Source: Odontesthes bonariensis (taxonomy: Eukaryota; Chordata; Actinopteri; Atheriniformes; Atherinopsidae). Taken from it: a stretch of DNA of 64,000 nt. Numbering within the stretch: the stretch's first letter is position 1; the number at the start of each line of letters is the position of its first letter. The DNA lies in NCBI RefSeq assembly GCF_027942865.1, contig NC_134510.1, positions 25,475,209-25,539,208 on the forward strand. Direction: 5' to 3'. The notes beneath the pieces are model-generated. The model saw nothing but the letters and a program-made list of their open reading frames with translations. It had not been told where the DNA came from and made no database searches. A program made the translations under genes and the position numbers. Shown in pieces: positions 1 through 11,400 of this stretch.

Positions 1-2256
1 AAAGATTTAATTGGAAAAATTCAGGGTTTCTGTGCTTCAACAAGGGCACTTGAGTCAGTGAAGAGGAAAACAGAGATTTCACTGAATCACAGAAGTGTAA
101 AATCTTGTTACACAGTTGTTGTGTTTAGAGGTAAACCATTGGAGCGTTTTCTTAGCTACAGGTTTGGGACATAGCGGAGAACCCCAATGGACAGTTTGTA
201 TCAGGGATTTGGGGGGAAAAAAGGCAGGAAAAAAACTAATTTTAAGATAATAAAAAGCATAGTCTGAATCAGTAACAGAAAATAGAGACTAGAATTAAAG
301 TTTGAAACTGGGAAGATATATCATTCCAGCAAGGAGAATAAGCAGGGGGAAAGGGGGAAGTATCAGATATGGCATTCCACTCATGAAACACAGTTAAGAA
401 GCAGGGGGAGGGTGGCTGGAGTCGTACTTTAGGTAAAGAAGGAACGCTAAATGGGAAGGGATCGGAAACTGGAAAAGAATTATTCAAATCAGGAAGGTTT
501 ACTAGTCAGGTGAAAGGGAAGGAATCGGGACATTTGATATTTGTACCTCAACGCAGTCGTTTGTGGGAAGTGAACCATCTGTAGAAAAGAAAAGGGGCAG
601 GGCAGTGTGGTTAAATACCTATCAGGTATTCTTGGTAGATTTCATTTAAATTCTCTAGCCAGAATGTATAGCAGATGACAAGATAGAGGAACAGTGACAC
701 CTTGAACCACTCAGACGGAGGCCAAGTCACGCTGAACATGGTGAGCAACTTGTATATTAAACACAAACATCAATTTCAAACCACATTTGGCAGAAAAAAA
801 AAAGTCAACATGAGCTGGTTCGTTAATAGTGGGGGAAAAAAGAGACATATCACATACAGCAACTCTCATAATAGACTGAAAAATATATGATATGATATTT
901 TTATTTATTCTTCTCTTTATTTACTTGCTGTAAAGCACTTTGGAACACCGTAAGGATTGTCTGTAAAGGGCTGTATAAATAAAGTACATTTACATTTACA
1001 TCTAATCCAAAAAAGGGTTAGATAAACACAGATTTATACCTGATACACCTGACAATGAGCTATCATTGTTTTACCAAGTCTGTCTTAACATATCCTGGTT
1101 TCACTGTCAGAGTCGCTCATTAAAATTAAACAATACTTTCTTTCACAAGGTCATGATACCATAAACACTGCATACATCAATTTTAAACTAGCCTATATTT
1201 AATAATTTAGCAACTTAAACTTCTTTTTCAGAAGATTCCCACCACTCTTTTTCTTTGGCTTTTTTTTTTTGTTTGTTTGTTTGTTTTTGAAGCCACCACA
1301 AACACATGGAAAGGCAGCCAGGGAAAAGGTAACTTCAGATGTGCCCGGAATACAAAAGCTGGTGCTTGTGCTGGTGAAATGGCTCAGTCTGGTGCTTCAA
1401 ACTAGCCCACCGGATTACAATAAATCAATCCAAAAAATTTGACCCAGCACACAAAAACTGGGAGAAATAACCGCTGAGCATATTTGCTGCTCGTGACACC
1501 TTCAAAGCAAGGGCAAAACCTGAAATCTCAAATGCGCCTCTGTCACTGTGCGGCCCCCCTAAACATGCACCGCCAACATAACTGGTGGATCCAATCTTGA
1601 CGCACAATTCCCGAGCAGTGCTATTCTTTCATCTTTCCCCAGACAGATGTCCAGACAGACACTGCATATAAATAGGAACGTAAGACGGGGCCTTTTCCAC
1701 CAGCCTCTGTGCCAGCAGCTCTCATCAAAACAATACACCACCATACAATGACTACACACATTACACAAACACAACACTTTGCCAGCTCTCGGAGGCAGAG
1801 GACATATTCAGACTGAGAAAAATAAAGACGCCAGAAGTGGTTAATGGGTTAAATGATCTCTGGTGTCAAGCGGGTGTTATTTTTAAACTAAATATTTCCA
1901 AATGACCCACGATTTTAGCCTGCTGTTCATACAGATCGTGTTGTTTTTAAATGCCATCGATGTAAGGCCCCGAGATCGCAACGCTGCCTTAATATTTTCA
2001 TCGCTGCATGCAATTCCCACCAGCACTGCTCCTGTTTTCATTAAGTCAGCGACGCACTGCAATAATAATTTGCAATATGTTCCAGACAAACTGGCTGACA
2101 TTACAGTATCCCCCCCAATGTGGAGAGGCCTTTTCATTAATGACTACATCCCCCTCTCGTCTCCTTTTCCCAGCATCACTGACATGTTTTCAACGCCCCC
2201 CGCCCCCTCCTCCCCCTTCTCCTCCGTCTCCTCTCCTCTCCTCCGACTCCGCTCAC
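1..2256. other. Probable intron 1 of an unidentified minus-strand gene; no further exon seen
   Basis: The DNA is AT-rich from the left edge to about 2.1 kb. I found no open frame on either strand with convincing coding character or flanking splice sites. Apart from the repeat tail near 0.9 kb and short homopolymer runs (for example poly-T then GTTT repeats near 1260-1290), nothing is assignable. It is most simply the first intron of the gene whose first coding exon ends at 2257. Confidence 0.4.
890..1008. repeat. Teleost interspersed repeat tail (LINE/SINE 3' end type)
   Basis: The stretch reads 'TGTAAAGCACTTTGGA', then a short spacer and 'CTGTATAAATAAAGT'. This is the usual 3' tail of many fish LINE2/SINE families (AAGCGCTTTG ... 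GCTATATAAATAAA). Only the tail is recognisable, so family assignment is uncertain. It lies left of the unidentified first exon, probably inside that gene's first intron. Confidence 0.5.
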
Positions 2257-2347
2257 CTTCCCTCTGCGGTGCTCCGAGGGCTCTCTCCGGGCTGAGGTAT
2301 GACATGATCCCCGCCAGCGCTACCACCACCCAGCAGTGTGGCCGCAT
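2257..2347 (-). CDS. First coding exon (signal peptide) of an unidentified secreted or membrane protein, partial
   Basis: On the minus strand an ATG in a GC-rich leader opens 30 codons plus one base and ends in a strong donor (GGAAG followed by GTGAGC, phase 1). The peptide starts MRPHCWVVVALAGIMSYL. This is a basic start, a hydrophobic core of about 15 residues and then small residues (ALGAP), the pattern of a cleavable signal peptide. A phase-1 signal-peptide exon is common in receptors and secreted proteins with modular ectodomains. The rest of the gene lies beyond the left edge and I do not recognise the family. In human the neighbour on this side of LENG1 is CNOT3, which this is not. The exon could be spurious, but signal-like peptide, donor and CpG-rich promoter context coincide. 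Confidence 0.45.
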
Positions 2348-2660
2348 CGTCGCCGCGTCCGGAGCAACAACAGCATCCGAGCGACGCCGCCGACTGTCGG
2401 TGTCGGTGTCTTCCTCGCTCCCGTCCCCCCCGCCACGGTCTGTACCGTCTCTGGGCGCACACTGTCTCCGTCTACCCCCTCCGCTTTTCCTCCTGATAAT
2501 AAAGAGCGTCTCCTCTCCTTCCTTGTTGTGCTCCCCCCTCACCCTCCACGCCTCCTCCCTCGTCTCCTCCTCCTCTAATCCGCAATTAAACACGGTGAGC
2601 GAGATGCTCTTTTGTGCGTCCTGTCCGCCGCTCCGTGCACAAACGTCCCTGCTCTGCCTC
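2348..2660 (-). promoter_or_regulatory. GC-rich leader/promoter of the unidentified signal-peptide gene
   Basis: About 300 bases upstream of the candidate ATG are much more GC- and CpG-rich than their surroundings. On the minus strand they are purine-rich (GAGGAGGAG runs). This looks like a CpG-island promoter with a 5' UTR, although the start site cannot be placed. Long open frames on both strands here result from the skewed composition. Confidence 0.35.
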
Positions 2661-3639
2661 CGTTTCTGCTTAAAACAACCAAAGCTATTTCTCCCGTTGT
2701 ATTCAAAAATACATCCTCCCCCCGCATGTATCTCGCAGTGTTGGAGGTTGCCTATGTTTTCTCCTCCGCCTGCCTACGTCAGACACACACGGCGCGCATT
2801 GTCATGGTCCAGTTGGATCATCATAATGGTATCTACAAAAGAAAAGCTGTGATAATATTCCCACAGGGAGCCAATTGTTTGTGTGTAGCTGGCACTCAGC
2901 GGTGTGTTTATATTGATCTGACATTGGATTTTAAATTCCAAAGAGCATTAATTAAGTATCCATATGAAGACCTCTGGGTGCAATGGCGTCCTAGGATTAT
3001 ATACAAACAGATATTGTTCTAAATAAAGGGATTCTCTTACGACAACCCCTCCTGTTTAATATTTAAATCAAACAATACCTTTATGACTAGTTTTTAGTCA
3101 TAAAGGACACCAGACTACAGTGACATCACTCATAAAGGTGTTCTTTTTTTTAATCACAGAGTGTGTGTATTTTCACATGGTACATTTTCAAAATAAACCA
3201 CAATAATAAAAAAAACGAGGTAAATGTCGGCCCTTTTCTGCTGGTCATGAATAATTCTGCATATTTTAAAAGGCTGTTATCACTGCAGATATATGGAGGT
3301 GTCATGGTAATAGAGCATAAACAATGACTCTGATCTATCCAAGCATTCAGGATGAGGTGTGACAGTGAGTCAGCATGCACAATACCAGCACCCAGAAACT
3401 GAAGCAGACAGATGGAATATTCTTTTTCTTTCCCCTCCATACGTGTGCATTTTTCTTACGAACACACGCTGAAATGTCTGCTGGATAAAGGCTTGTAATA
3501 CAAAGACAAACAACAGCACAGACGTTCAGTTTACAGCATTAAATGTAATTTTCAATTCTTTACAGCACCATTTAGAGCACTATGTCTTTATAACGCCCAA
3601 AGAAAAAGTGAAAATACTTATCATCATTTCTTATATAGT
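2661..3639. other. Intergenic, nothing recognisable
   Basis: AT-rich sequence lies between the CpG-rich promoter and the 3' end of leng1. Short frames on both strands have no coding signature or splice context. A small inverted motif near 3085-3105 (GACTAGTTTTTAGTC) is the only local structure noticed. Confidence 0.5.
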
Positions 3640-3645
3640 TTTATT
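3640..3645 (-). promoter_or_regulatory. leng1: Likely polyadenylation signal of leng1
   Basis: An AATAAA hexamer on the minus strand lies about 440 bases downstream of the leng1 stop. It implies a 3' UTR of roughly 450 bases. No other canonical hexamer was noticed closer to the stop. Confidence 0.5.
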
Positions 3646-4082
3646 CAAACAACAGTCCAAAATCAAAAGACATTCATTCATATTTGACACAAACATAACA
3701 GTCATTTTCACACACTTCAATCAACTGATTATCCGTCAATGGTAAATAAACTTCTTATATAAGCCAAGCTGACAGTTGTTCACAGTGTTTTCTTGTTGAC
3801 AGCCTGAGCCTGAAGCCCCCTGTGATGGCAACCATCTGCCCTGCTGATGCACTCATGAGCGAAACGCTGCAGGGGCAGAGGAAGCTGCAGCCGAACGCGA
3901 CACCTAACGTCCCTGCAAGGGTTTCCCTTTTCAGGGGAACAACAAAAACAAACAAGACTGGATGATCGGGGTGACGAATCGTCCACGTTCTGACAACAAA
4001 ACGTTCAGAATGACTTAATTCAGCTTCATGCATAAACATACTCTTTCATCATCCACTGCAGATTGCGGTCCTCAGGAACTGC

Positions 4083-7000
4083 TCAAGATTTCAGAATCTC
4101 ATCTCTCCAGCTCTCCCGATCGCGCCTTTGTCGCTTTCGGGCAAGTTCTGGGAAGTAGGCGTTGTTGTAAGGCCTCTCCCTCTCATCCACTTCCCTCCCC
4201 GGCTCCTTCCTTTTGCCACTCTTCTGGTCGAGAAGAGCCTGCGCTCTCCGCCTTTCTTCCGCCTCCCTCTGTAAACGTTCAGCGCGCAACCTTTCAATCG
4301 AGCTGGAAAAGAAAGGAGAACAATTCTGGTATCAAATCATCACCTTCAAGGAAGACCAATACAGATGGTAAACCTAGAGAAAGCAGTCACAACAGGGTTA
4401 AATCACATACATCTACAGATTCTGAATAATAGATGCTGTACCTACACATTCAATACAGACCGTCTCACCTCTCTCCACTGCTCATCTTTTCTTCTTTGTC
4501 CCTTCTTTCCTTTCTCTTGCTCTTGTGCTCCTTTCTGCCATTCACACCGAGAGCTTTCCTCATATCTTTTAAAGGATCCAAACTATCCTTCAGTCTGCGA
4601 TCCTTCTTCTCCCTCTCCTCTTCACTTATGCCCTTCCTCTTTTCTGTGTCTTTCTTCTCTTCTTTCTCTGCGCCGCTCTTCAGGTACCATGGGGTCACCT
4701 CGGACCCTGGCTGGGGTCCTAAAGACACGAGTAAGCCGATGGCTCGTTCCTGCTTCTCCTGACAGACAGAAAAAAAACAAAACAACAGTGATATATATAT
4801 TGGTGGTCATTTGAATTGACTCTTCTGTGGGACACTTTTGGAGTCCTGAATCCCCTCTATGGGATTGCTTTTACCTTGTGGTGATTTTGAGCGGTTATAA
4901 AAGTGCAACATTTCAAAATGCACTAGTTTAATAAATCAGTTTCTACGGTGCTTTGTAATTCAAAGGTCTTTGCATCAGAGCTTAAAAGCAATCTATACAC
5001 ACAGGAGTAAAAATGCTAATTTCAACTTGCTCATTTCAAATGATAATTAAACAGGCACCTAAAGAGAATTATGCAGTTTACTGTGTAAATGAAACATAAA
5101 CTGCACCGGACCGTGAAAAAATCTTAGCATATAAACACGGTAAACAGAGAGAGGTCTCCATCGGACTCGTGAATTCTTATTTTTTTGCTGTTCAATAATT
5201 CACGAAAAGGATTTGCAAATGAAGTCGAAAGCGTGGAAAAGCAAACATCACAGGAAAGGCTGCCGGAAGCAGAGCACGCTCACCTTTTCTTCTTTCTTTT
5301 CTCTGAGATACTCCTCATTTCCCTTCTTATCTGAAGACTCCTCCAGAGGAAAAAGATTGAGATGCTCCAGAATTCCTCCAGTTCGTTTATCATCAACATC
5401 ATCATCACCACCATCTCTCCCCCCTCCTGCTGACGGGAGAGCAGCTCGGGCTTTCCTTCTCAGATATTCTGTGCGAGCCTGTGGAGACGAATAGTTGCTA
5501 TTACAAACCAAATGTATGAGGAACAATTAAAGCTTCACTGCACAGCTTTATTTGAAAGGTTTTACTCTAAATTTTTAACTGCGAGGACTTCAATCATTTC
5601 TACTTGTGGAATTTCACCTCAGTGATATGTGAACAACATAATTATGTGTAAATCTGCAAAGTAATTCGTAACCGACCATAACAAATTAACACAAACTTAT
5701 CACTGATTTATCATTATTGATTAAAAATCCAACGGTGTCAGATGACAGCAGTAGTGAAGACAGATTTCCACTGAAATTAGCAGTGTAACACCTAAAATGT
5801 TTATTTTATATATAGTCTGCTAACAAAAATGTAATTTCATGCCTTTATTGTGAATAAGTGAGCAGCATTTCAACCTGACACAAAGCAACCTGATTGGAGA
5901 TGAAAATCTAAATGTTTATAGTAACATTAAACATCACTGGATAGCTGCAATTTGTGACCATTACACCATCCCGGACTGCAAAGAATACCAGATAAGACCG
6001 AGCCTGATCAGTGACGATAAAGGAAACAAAACAAGAAAACGCCAGTATTACATGTGGGCTACATGAGACAGAGTGGGGGAAGCAGCGATTGACCCTGCCG
6101 TGCTAAAAGAGCTAAAATAATATAGTTGTTTGGCATTGAACTGTCCTGCTGTAGATAGCGAAGTGGTGCAAAATGCAAACTAACTTTGTGTCTTTTGTGT
6201 TAAGAGTTTGATGGTGACGGTAACCTGGGGCGTCTCCTCTTTATTATAAACAGTCGACGCTTTTTGAGGTGACGGCAGAGAGAAAAGTTCAAAGAAATAA
6301 GTGTAGTTTATACTTTGTTGACAGAGGGGACTCTGAGCTCTGATGTTTTCTTGGGGTTCTACGACAACAATAACAATTATAGATACCAGTCATATCATTA
6401 TAGATTATAGAAGTAGTATTTATAAAACCCAAATCTTTATTGAAGATAGTATTTTCTTTCTCTCATTCTGTAGTGTGCCAATTAGATCACCTGTTTTATG
6501 ACTCATTCACGTATTTAAAAGCATTTATTGGCTTAAATTGTTTTAGTTGCTGTTTGGTCTATCTATTAAAATCATGATGGTCCCTGTTTGATCGGAGCCA
6601 GCCCTGAAATTCTCACTGCTATCGGTGCCGTATCAAGTCTCACTTTAACGACTGTTCAGTCCATGTCAAAGCACAAAAAGGGGTCGGAATGACAATAGAG
6701 ATCATGAAATATAAATGCCTTAACCCCAAAGAAAAACGTTGATTGATCGTAAGTATTTTTTAATCAATTTGTTAAGCTTTCTCAGTGACCTACCTGAAAC
6801 TTTATCTGACAGCAATACCCACTACCGTCATTTTTTAGTGTTATAAGTGATGGAGTGTTATAAGTGATGGGACACTTATCCTTATCTTCCACCCTTCTAT
6901 TAGGTACTCAGACTGTCAAGCACTGAGTAAACTCTAAGACACATCAGGTCTACAAAGTGTCTAACTGCTACGGATTACTGTTCCAACATCAACATCATAA

Positions 7001-7165
7001 TAATCCTGGAAATTTCAGTCACAACGGTGTCACCTCTTGCTCTGCACGGTCCACGCGACGCTTGGCCTCGCGCTCCTCCTCTGCTGCCTGGGCTTCGTCC
7101 TTCCGCACGCGCTCGATGTTGTCTTTGTTGCGCACATGCCAGCTTTTCTTCGGAAGGATGTTCAT
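4083..7165 (-). CDS. leng1: LENG1 (leukocyte receptor cluster member 1) protein
   Basis: Four coding exons on the minus strand: 7165-7034, 5478-5284, 4758-4469 and 4302-4083. The phases close to 278 aa, against about 264 in human. The N-terminus [20 protein letters not shown] is the hallmark of LENG1 and of the CIR_N domain. It is followed by a charged helical stretch rich in Glu, Arg and Lys (residues ~25-110), a conserved GxxPWYLK-type segment (PWYLKSG in exon 3), and an [15 protein letters not shown] helix. The C-terminus carries the conserved block [17 protein letters not shown]. The family is nuclear and poorly characterised; CIR_N and coiled-coil character suggest a role around spliceosomal or transcription complexes (inference). 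All introns are GT-AG; intron 1 (about 1.55 kb) is the longest. In human LENG1 also sits beside TMC4, which supports orthology. Confidence 0.93.
6837..6870. repeat. Perfect 17-bp tandem duplication
   Basis: Two adjacent identical copies of AGTGTTATAAGTGATGG lie in leng1 intron 1. This looks like a recent slippage or microhomology duplication, and no function is evident. Confidence 0.85.
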
Positions 7166-8428
7166 TGTTGCCTTGGTGACTGTTGATACGACTGGTTAGC
7201 AGCCAGCTAACTGACAAAGCGAGCTACAACTGGCGTGAGAAAAAAAAATGCTCAAATTTGTTTAATATAGTCAGCCTTCTGTAGTGAAAGGAAGCAGGTG
7301 AAAAAGTAGAACGATAAAACACAAAAACAAAACAGGGAAGAAACAAAAAAGCCAACGTTTTGATGGGTGGAGCTGTTTTTCCTTTTAAATTTAAGCTAGC
7401 GTTAGTCGAACTTTGCTACTTGCCACCGTTAATTTTACGTTGACGACACAGCAACAAGGAACGTTGAACGTGCTCCCTCCTAACAAACTAATGTCTTCGA
7501 CCTTTAAGGTTAAAACTTGACAGAAATAATAATGATAATACAGCCACTGACTTGTTAGGGAGTGAGTTGCACTTATGGTTCGCAGTCCACAGGAAACAGT
7601 ACACCCAAACAGGAAGTAAACAATAACCTAGCACAAGCTATTACACAACTCTGACACCAAGGGGCGCTATAATGCTACTCATAATGTAAAGGGTGAACAA
7701 AAAGAGACACAAATAAGGTGTTTCCATTTTGTAAATCATAAATACAAAAACAAACACAAGAAAAGAAAAGAAAAACGGAACGTTTAGGAAAATACAACAG
7801 CAGCAAAAATTACAACACTAATTGAGATTAAAATAAAGTAATATTTAAAAAACACAAAGGCATTTTATTTTAAACATCAGCAATAACTAAACAGCATTTC
7901 TTTTTGTGACCAGACAAAAAAAAACCAAATAATGTGTGAACTTTTGTATCCATCTACTGTCATTTATTTGTCGTGGTTTCAAAAATGTTTATTGGTTCTT
8001 AAAATTGTGTCATATTTTCTGTTTTATTTATTGTTTTTGCGTTCAGTTTTCTTTAATGTTGTGCCTTGTGACATCATTCAGAAAACACAACATTTCAAAA
8101 CTGGTTTGCACCAAAGGTTACATTATACACATCTGTTGTTACTGACAGACAAATGGGTTAAAACTTTGCAGTTATACTAAACGGATTTAAGCCTTTACCT
8201 CCAACTTATAATGGCTAACATTAATAATTAATAAACATTAAAGAATGAACTTGGTTTAGATCTTTCAATAGATACAACATCCTTCAATAATCTTGCTGCA
8301 GGATTGGCTGGTCATACCCAGGCTGGATTAAATTAGATACATGATATAAATAGGTCTTTTCAGTTGCTTCATCGTGTTAATTCATGTTTAGAAGGTTGCA
8401 GAGGCCAGACATGGTCCGCAGGTAGAGT
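7166..8428. other. leng1 promoter side and tmc4 3' flank
   Basis: The bases just right of the leng1 ATG are its presumptive 5' UTR and promoter. There is no TATA box, and several GCTAGC/GTTAGC-type motifs occur. From 7640 to 8430 the DNA is AT-rich and probably includes the tmc4 3' UTR. TTTATT (AATAAA on minus) occurs near 8020-8035. No coding evidence was found, and the frames at 7932-8180 lack coding character. Confidence 0.45.
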
Positions 8429-11400
8429 TCAGTCAAGTACACCTGCATTGTGTTTTGCCGTCTGAAGTTGCCGACTCAACTCAATCTGTTTGACCAAGAA
8501 CTGCCTGTCCTGGCTCGCCTGTAAACCAAAGACCCAATTTAGTCAAACTGGTTGCCTGAGAATATTAGGAACCATGTTGCTAAGGTACATTTGGTCAAAA
8601 GTCAACTTATTACTCAATGCTTTACTGTAAATACCAAAAACGTACCGATTTAAGCTGAGCCCTTAGCAGTGCAACAGTTTTCCCATAGACAGAGGATAAA
8701 GCTACAAAGTAGCACATCGCCACGCTATCAATGGGGGGAAAGGTGCAGTTAAAAACTGACCAGAACCATGTAATATGCCGGTTAAGTATAGGAAGCGTTT
8801 CATTGTTTAGCTTACAGAATTGCACAGTTTATACCAGCATAATGGATGCATAGAAAGCTCAAGGTCACTCACCATGATAATACAAAAAGAGGGATGGAAA
8901 AGGCCTGTGAGCCAACGAAGAAGAGGAACTCCCGTGTAGTTTCAGGGAGCTTGTAGAAAGAGGTTGGAACAATCGACCACATTTTGGGGAAGAAACGGAA
9001 AGGCCCGCAACCCATTGAAGGCCGGATCCTGTTTGGACAAAGGTTAAACACTCAAACCCAACAATCTAATGTAACATGAAAACATCTGGACACAAAGATT
9101 TTAGCAAAGTCGTTATTGAGCTGATTTTTTCCCCAAATAATCCTGCCAATGCTTCACTTTCTGACAGCAGTTCTGTTATGACTGATTAAGACAAGGATGC
9201 AGCACTCAACACTTACACAGCAACGCCATAAATCATGACAACCGAGGCCAAGATCCAGCCAAACACGAGCACCACCAGGAAAAAGAAGGTGGAGGTGGTG
9301 GAACGAAATGTCCTCAGGGCTGGCCGACAATTGTAGAAGAGTGTGATCTGCAGAGGAAAGTGGCGTGGGGGGTGGGGCATAAAACAGGATTAGGGGGAAA
9401 CCCAACAAGCACAGGTTAAAATTTTGAGTCTATCAAAGATGCAGCTTCACCTTCTTGCAGTAGAAGAGGATGACAAACTTGAAGGCGTTAATAAGTGGCA
9501 GCAGAGGGCAAAAAAGAGCTCCTGTCCAGACCACAGTCTGACCATAAACCAGTCCGAGCACATTGGTCGGAAGCACAAACTCCTGCCGGCCGACCCACTG
9601 GGACAGCTTACAGGACCAGTTGTCCACCACCATCCTGACAAACAATAAAGTCACATACGTGAACATCCTACCTTCAACATGGTCGACGGACTCACCAATA
9701 TCCCAACCAACTGTAAACAATCTCTGTCTGATTCGTATCATTATGCAACAGTATGTACCTGCGCGGAAATTCGACCAGCACGAGCATAGCGATGGTGATG
9801 AGGAGGTCAAACAGCGTCAGCTTGTACATTTCCTGTCCCACACGGGTTTCCCAGCACTACATTATGGGACAAACAAGAAAAGATAGAACTGTCTCACACA
9901 CAGAATAAATTAAACTAATAAACAAAAAAAAACGTTAAGACCATGTCACTCAAGTTAGTCACATTATTATCTATTGATACTTCTCCATACCAGCAGGCTT
10001 TGAGCTGCTGTTATAGTACATATTATATTATAGTACATTTCAAAAGAAAGAAAGAATTCCGCTTTTATTCTGGGATTGTGTCGTTTCAGAAAAACAAATT
10101 GAAAACAGAAGACTTTGCTCGTGTAAACAAAGCCACAACAAGGAGGGTAAACGTGAAGAAAAGAGGTTCTTTCTTGTGCAACACAATGAGCAGAGACTAC
10201 CTCTGTCCTGTTTGTGCATCACGCTCTAAGATTAAAGGCCACTGCAACTGGAGACGCACAGAAATGGTATAATTACCGGGTAGTTCTTGTGGTTGTATTG
10301 GCAATCTTCACAATCGCCAGTTGTCACCTTCCCATTGCAGGTGATCTGACTCCACAGGGTGTAGAGGAGGACACCCAGACTCACCAGACGCAGGAACACT
10401 GCCCTGGACATGGAGAACAAACGGTTCATTACTATTCCTGAGGCAACAACTAATCTTAATAACTGATCACAGATTAGGGATTATTTAGTTAAGAATCGTG
10501 GGAAGGACCACTTTATACCAGGTTGTAAGTCACTAGCTATGTTTACATGGACCCTTTCTCAGTCAGATTGATGGTTCAGTCAGAATAAAAATGCCTCATG
10601 TGAACACTTCAGATCAGAACGATCCGGTCCAGTCAATCAAAAAGAAGTTATAATCAGATCAAGAGTGGTGGTGTGAACTTTTTAAGAATCTGATCAACAG
10701 GAAACTGTTACTCTCTGGATGGAGTAAGTCTGTTCTTTCTTCACAAGAGACAAGATCAGTTTAAAAGGAGTAGAAATTTGGAACAAAACAAGTTGGGGTT
10801 CGGTAACTGTCCACTTTTACTCTCCATCTGTTTGTAGAAAACAGAGTAAAGTCGGCAGCAATGAAAGAATCGTTTGCAGGGTATTATACGTCTTCTATAT
10901 GTTTTGCTGGTTTTCTTCTACTGAATGAATCGAATTAGATCAATAACATTGGGAAACAAAATTTGTTCTTCTTCTTTTTATATATTTTCTGCAGATTAGC
11001 AGGCAGGCCCACTTCTGACCAATCAAAGGAGTTTCATTTTGATTAAATGCTTCACAGAACGTAAACGCACAACTTATCAAATTTCACCAGAGTCAGAGAC
11101 ATCAGTGTTCTCACCAAGGAACGTATACAAGATGGAAATAGCCATTGTGCTGTGCCTCTTTGGTTTAAGGACTTGTATGTAAGAGGCTGGAACTACAGTT
11201 TAATTAAAGAAACACTATTCTGAGGTTAGAATTCAGATTCTGTACATAAAAGAGACCTCAGAGCCTCAGAGCTAGCGAGAAAAACAATATGGCGCCCAAA
11301 TAAACCAACGTGTGACGTTGACTTTGCATTCTCCACACAACCCAAGTTCTTTTTGTAAATAGAGGAGCCTTCCCCTGCTGGTTATTAGAAAGGTTTCATG

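Noticed and set aside
1559-1777. Short Cys-rich minus-strand frame as a second exon of the left-edge gene
   Set aside because: It has no acceptor in the correct phase for the phase-1 donor at 2256 and no resemblance to a domain.
1902-2852. 316-codon plus-strand open frame
   Set aside because: It is Ser/Pro/Leu-rich translation of a CpG-rich purine/pyrimidine-skewed promoter, open in several frames on both strands, with no recognisable domain. It opposes a better signal-peptide exon.
10530-11090. Possible transposon in tmc4 intron 9 (CTATGTTTACATGGAC near the start, AACGTAAACGCAC near the end)
   Set aside because: It resembles fish 'TTTACATGCAC' elements, but the termini do not match well enough and no target duplication was found.
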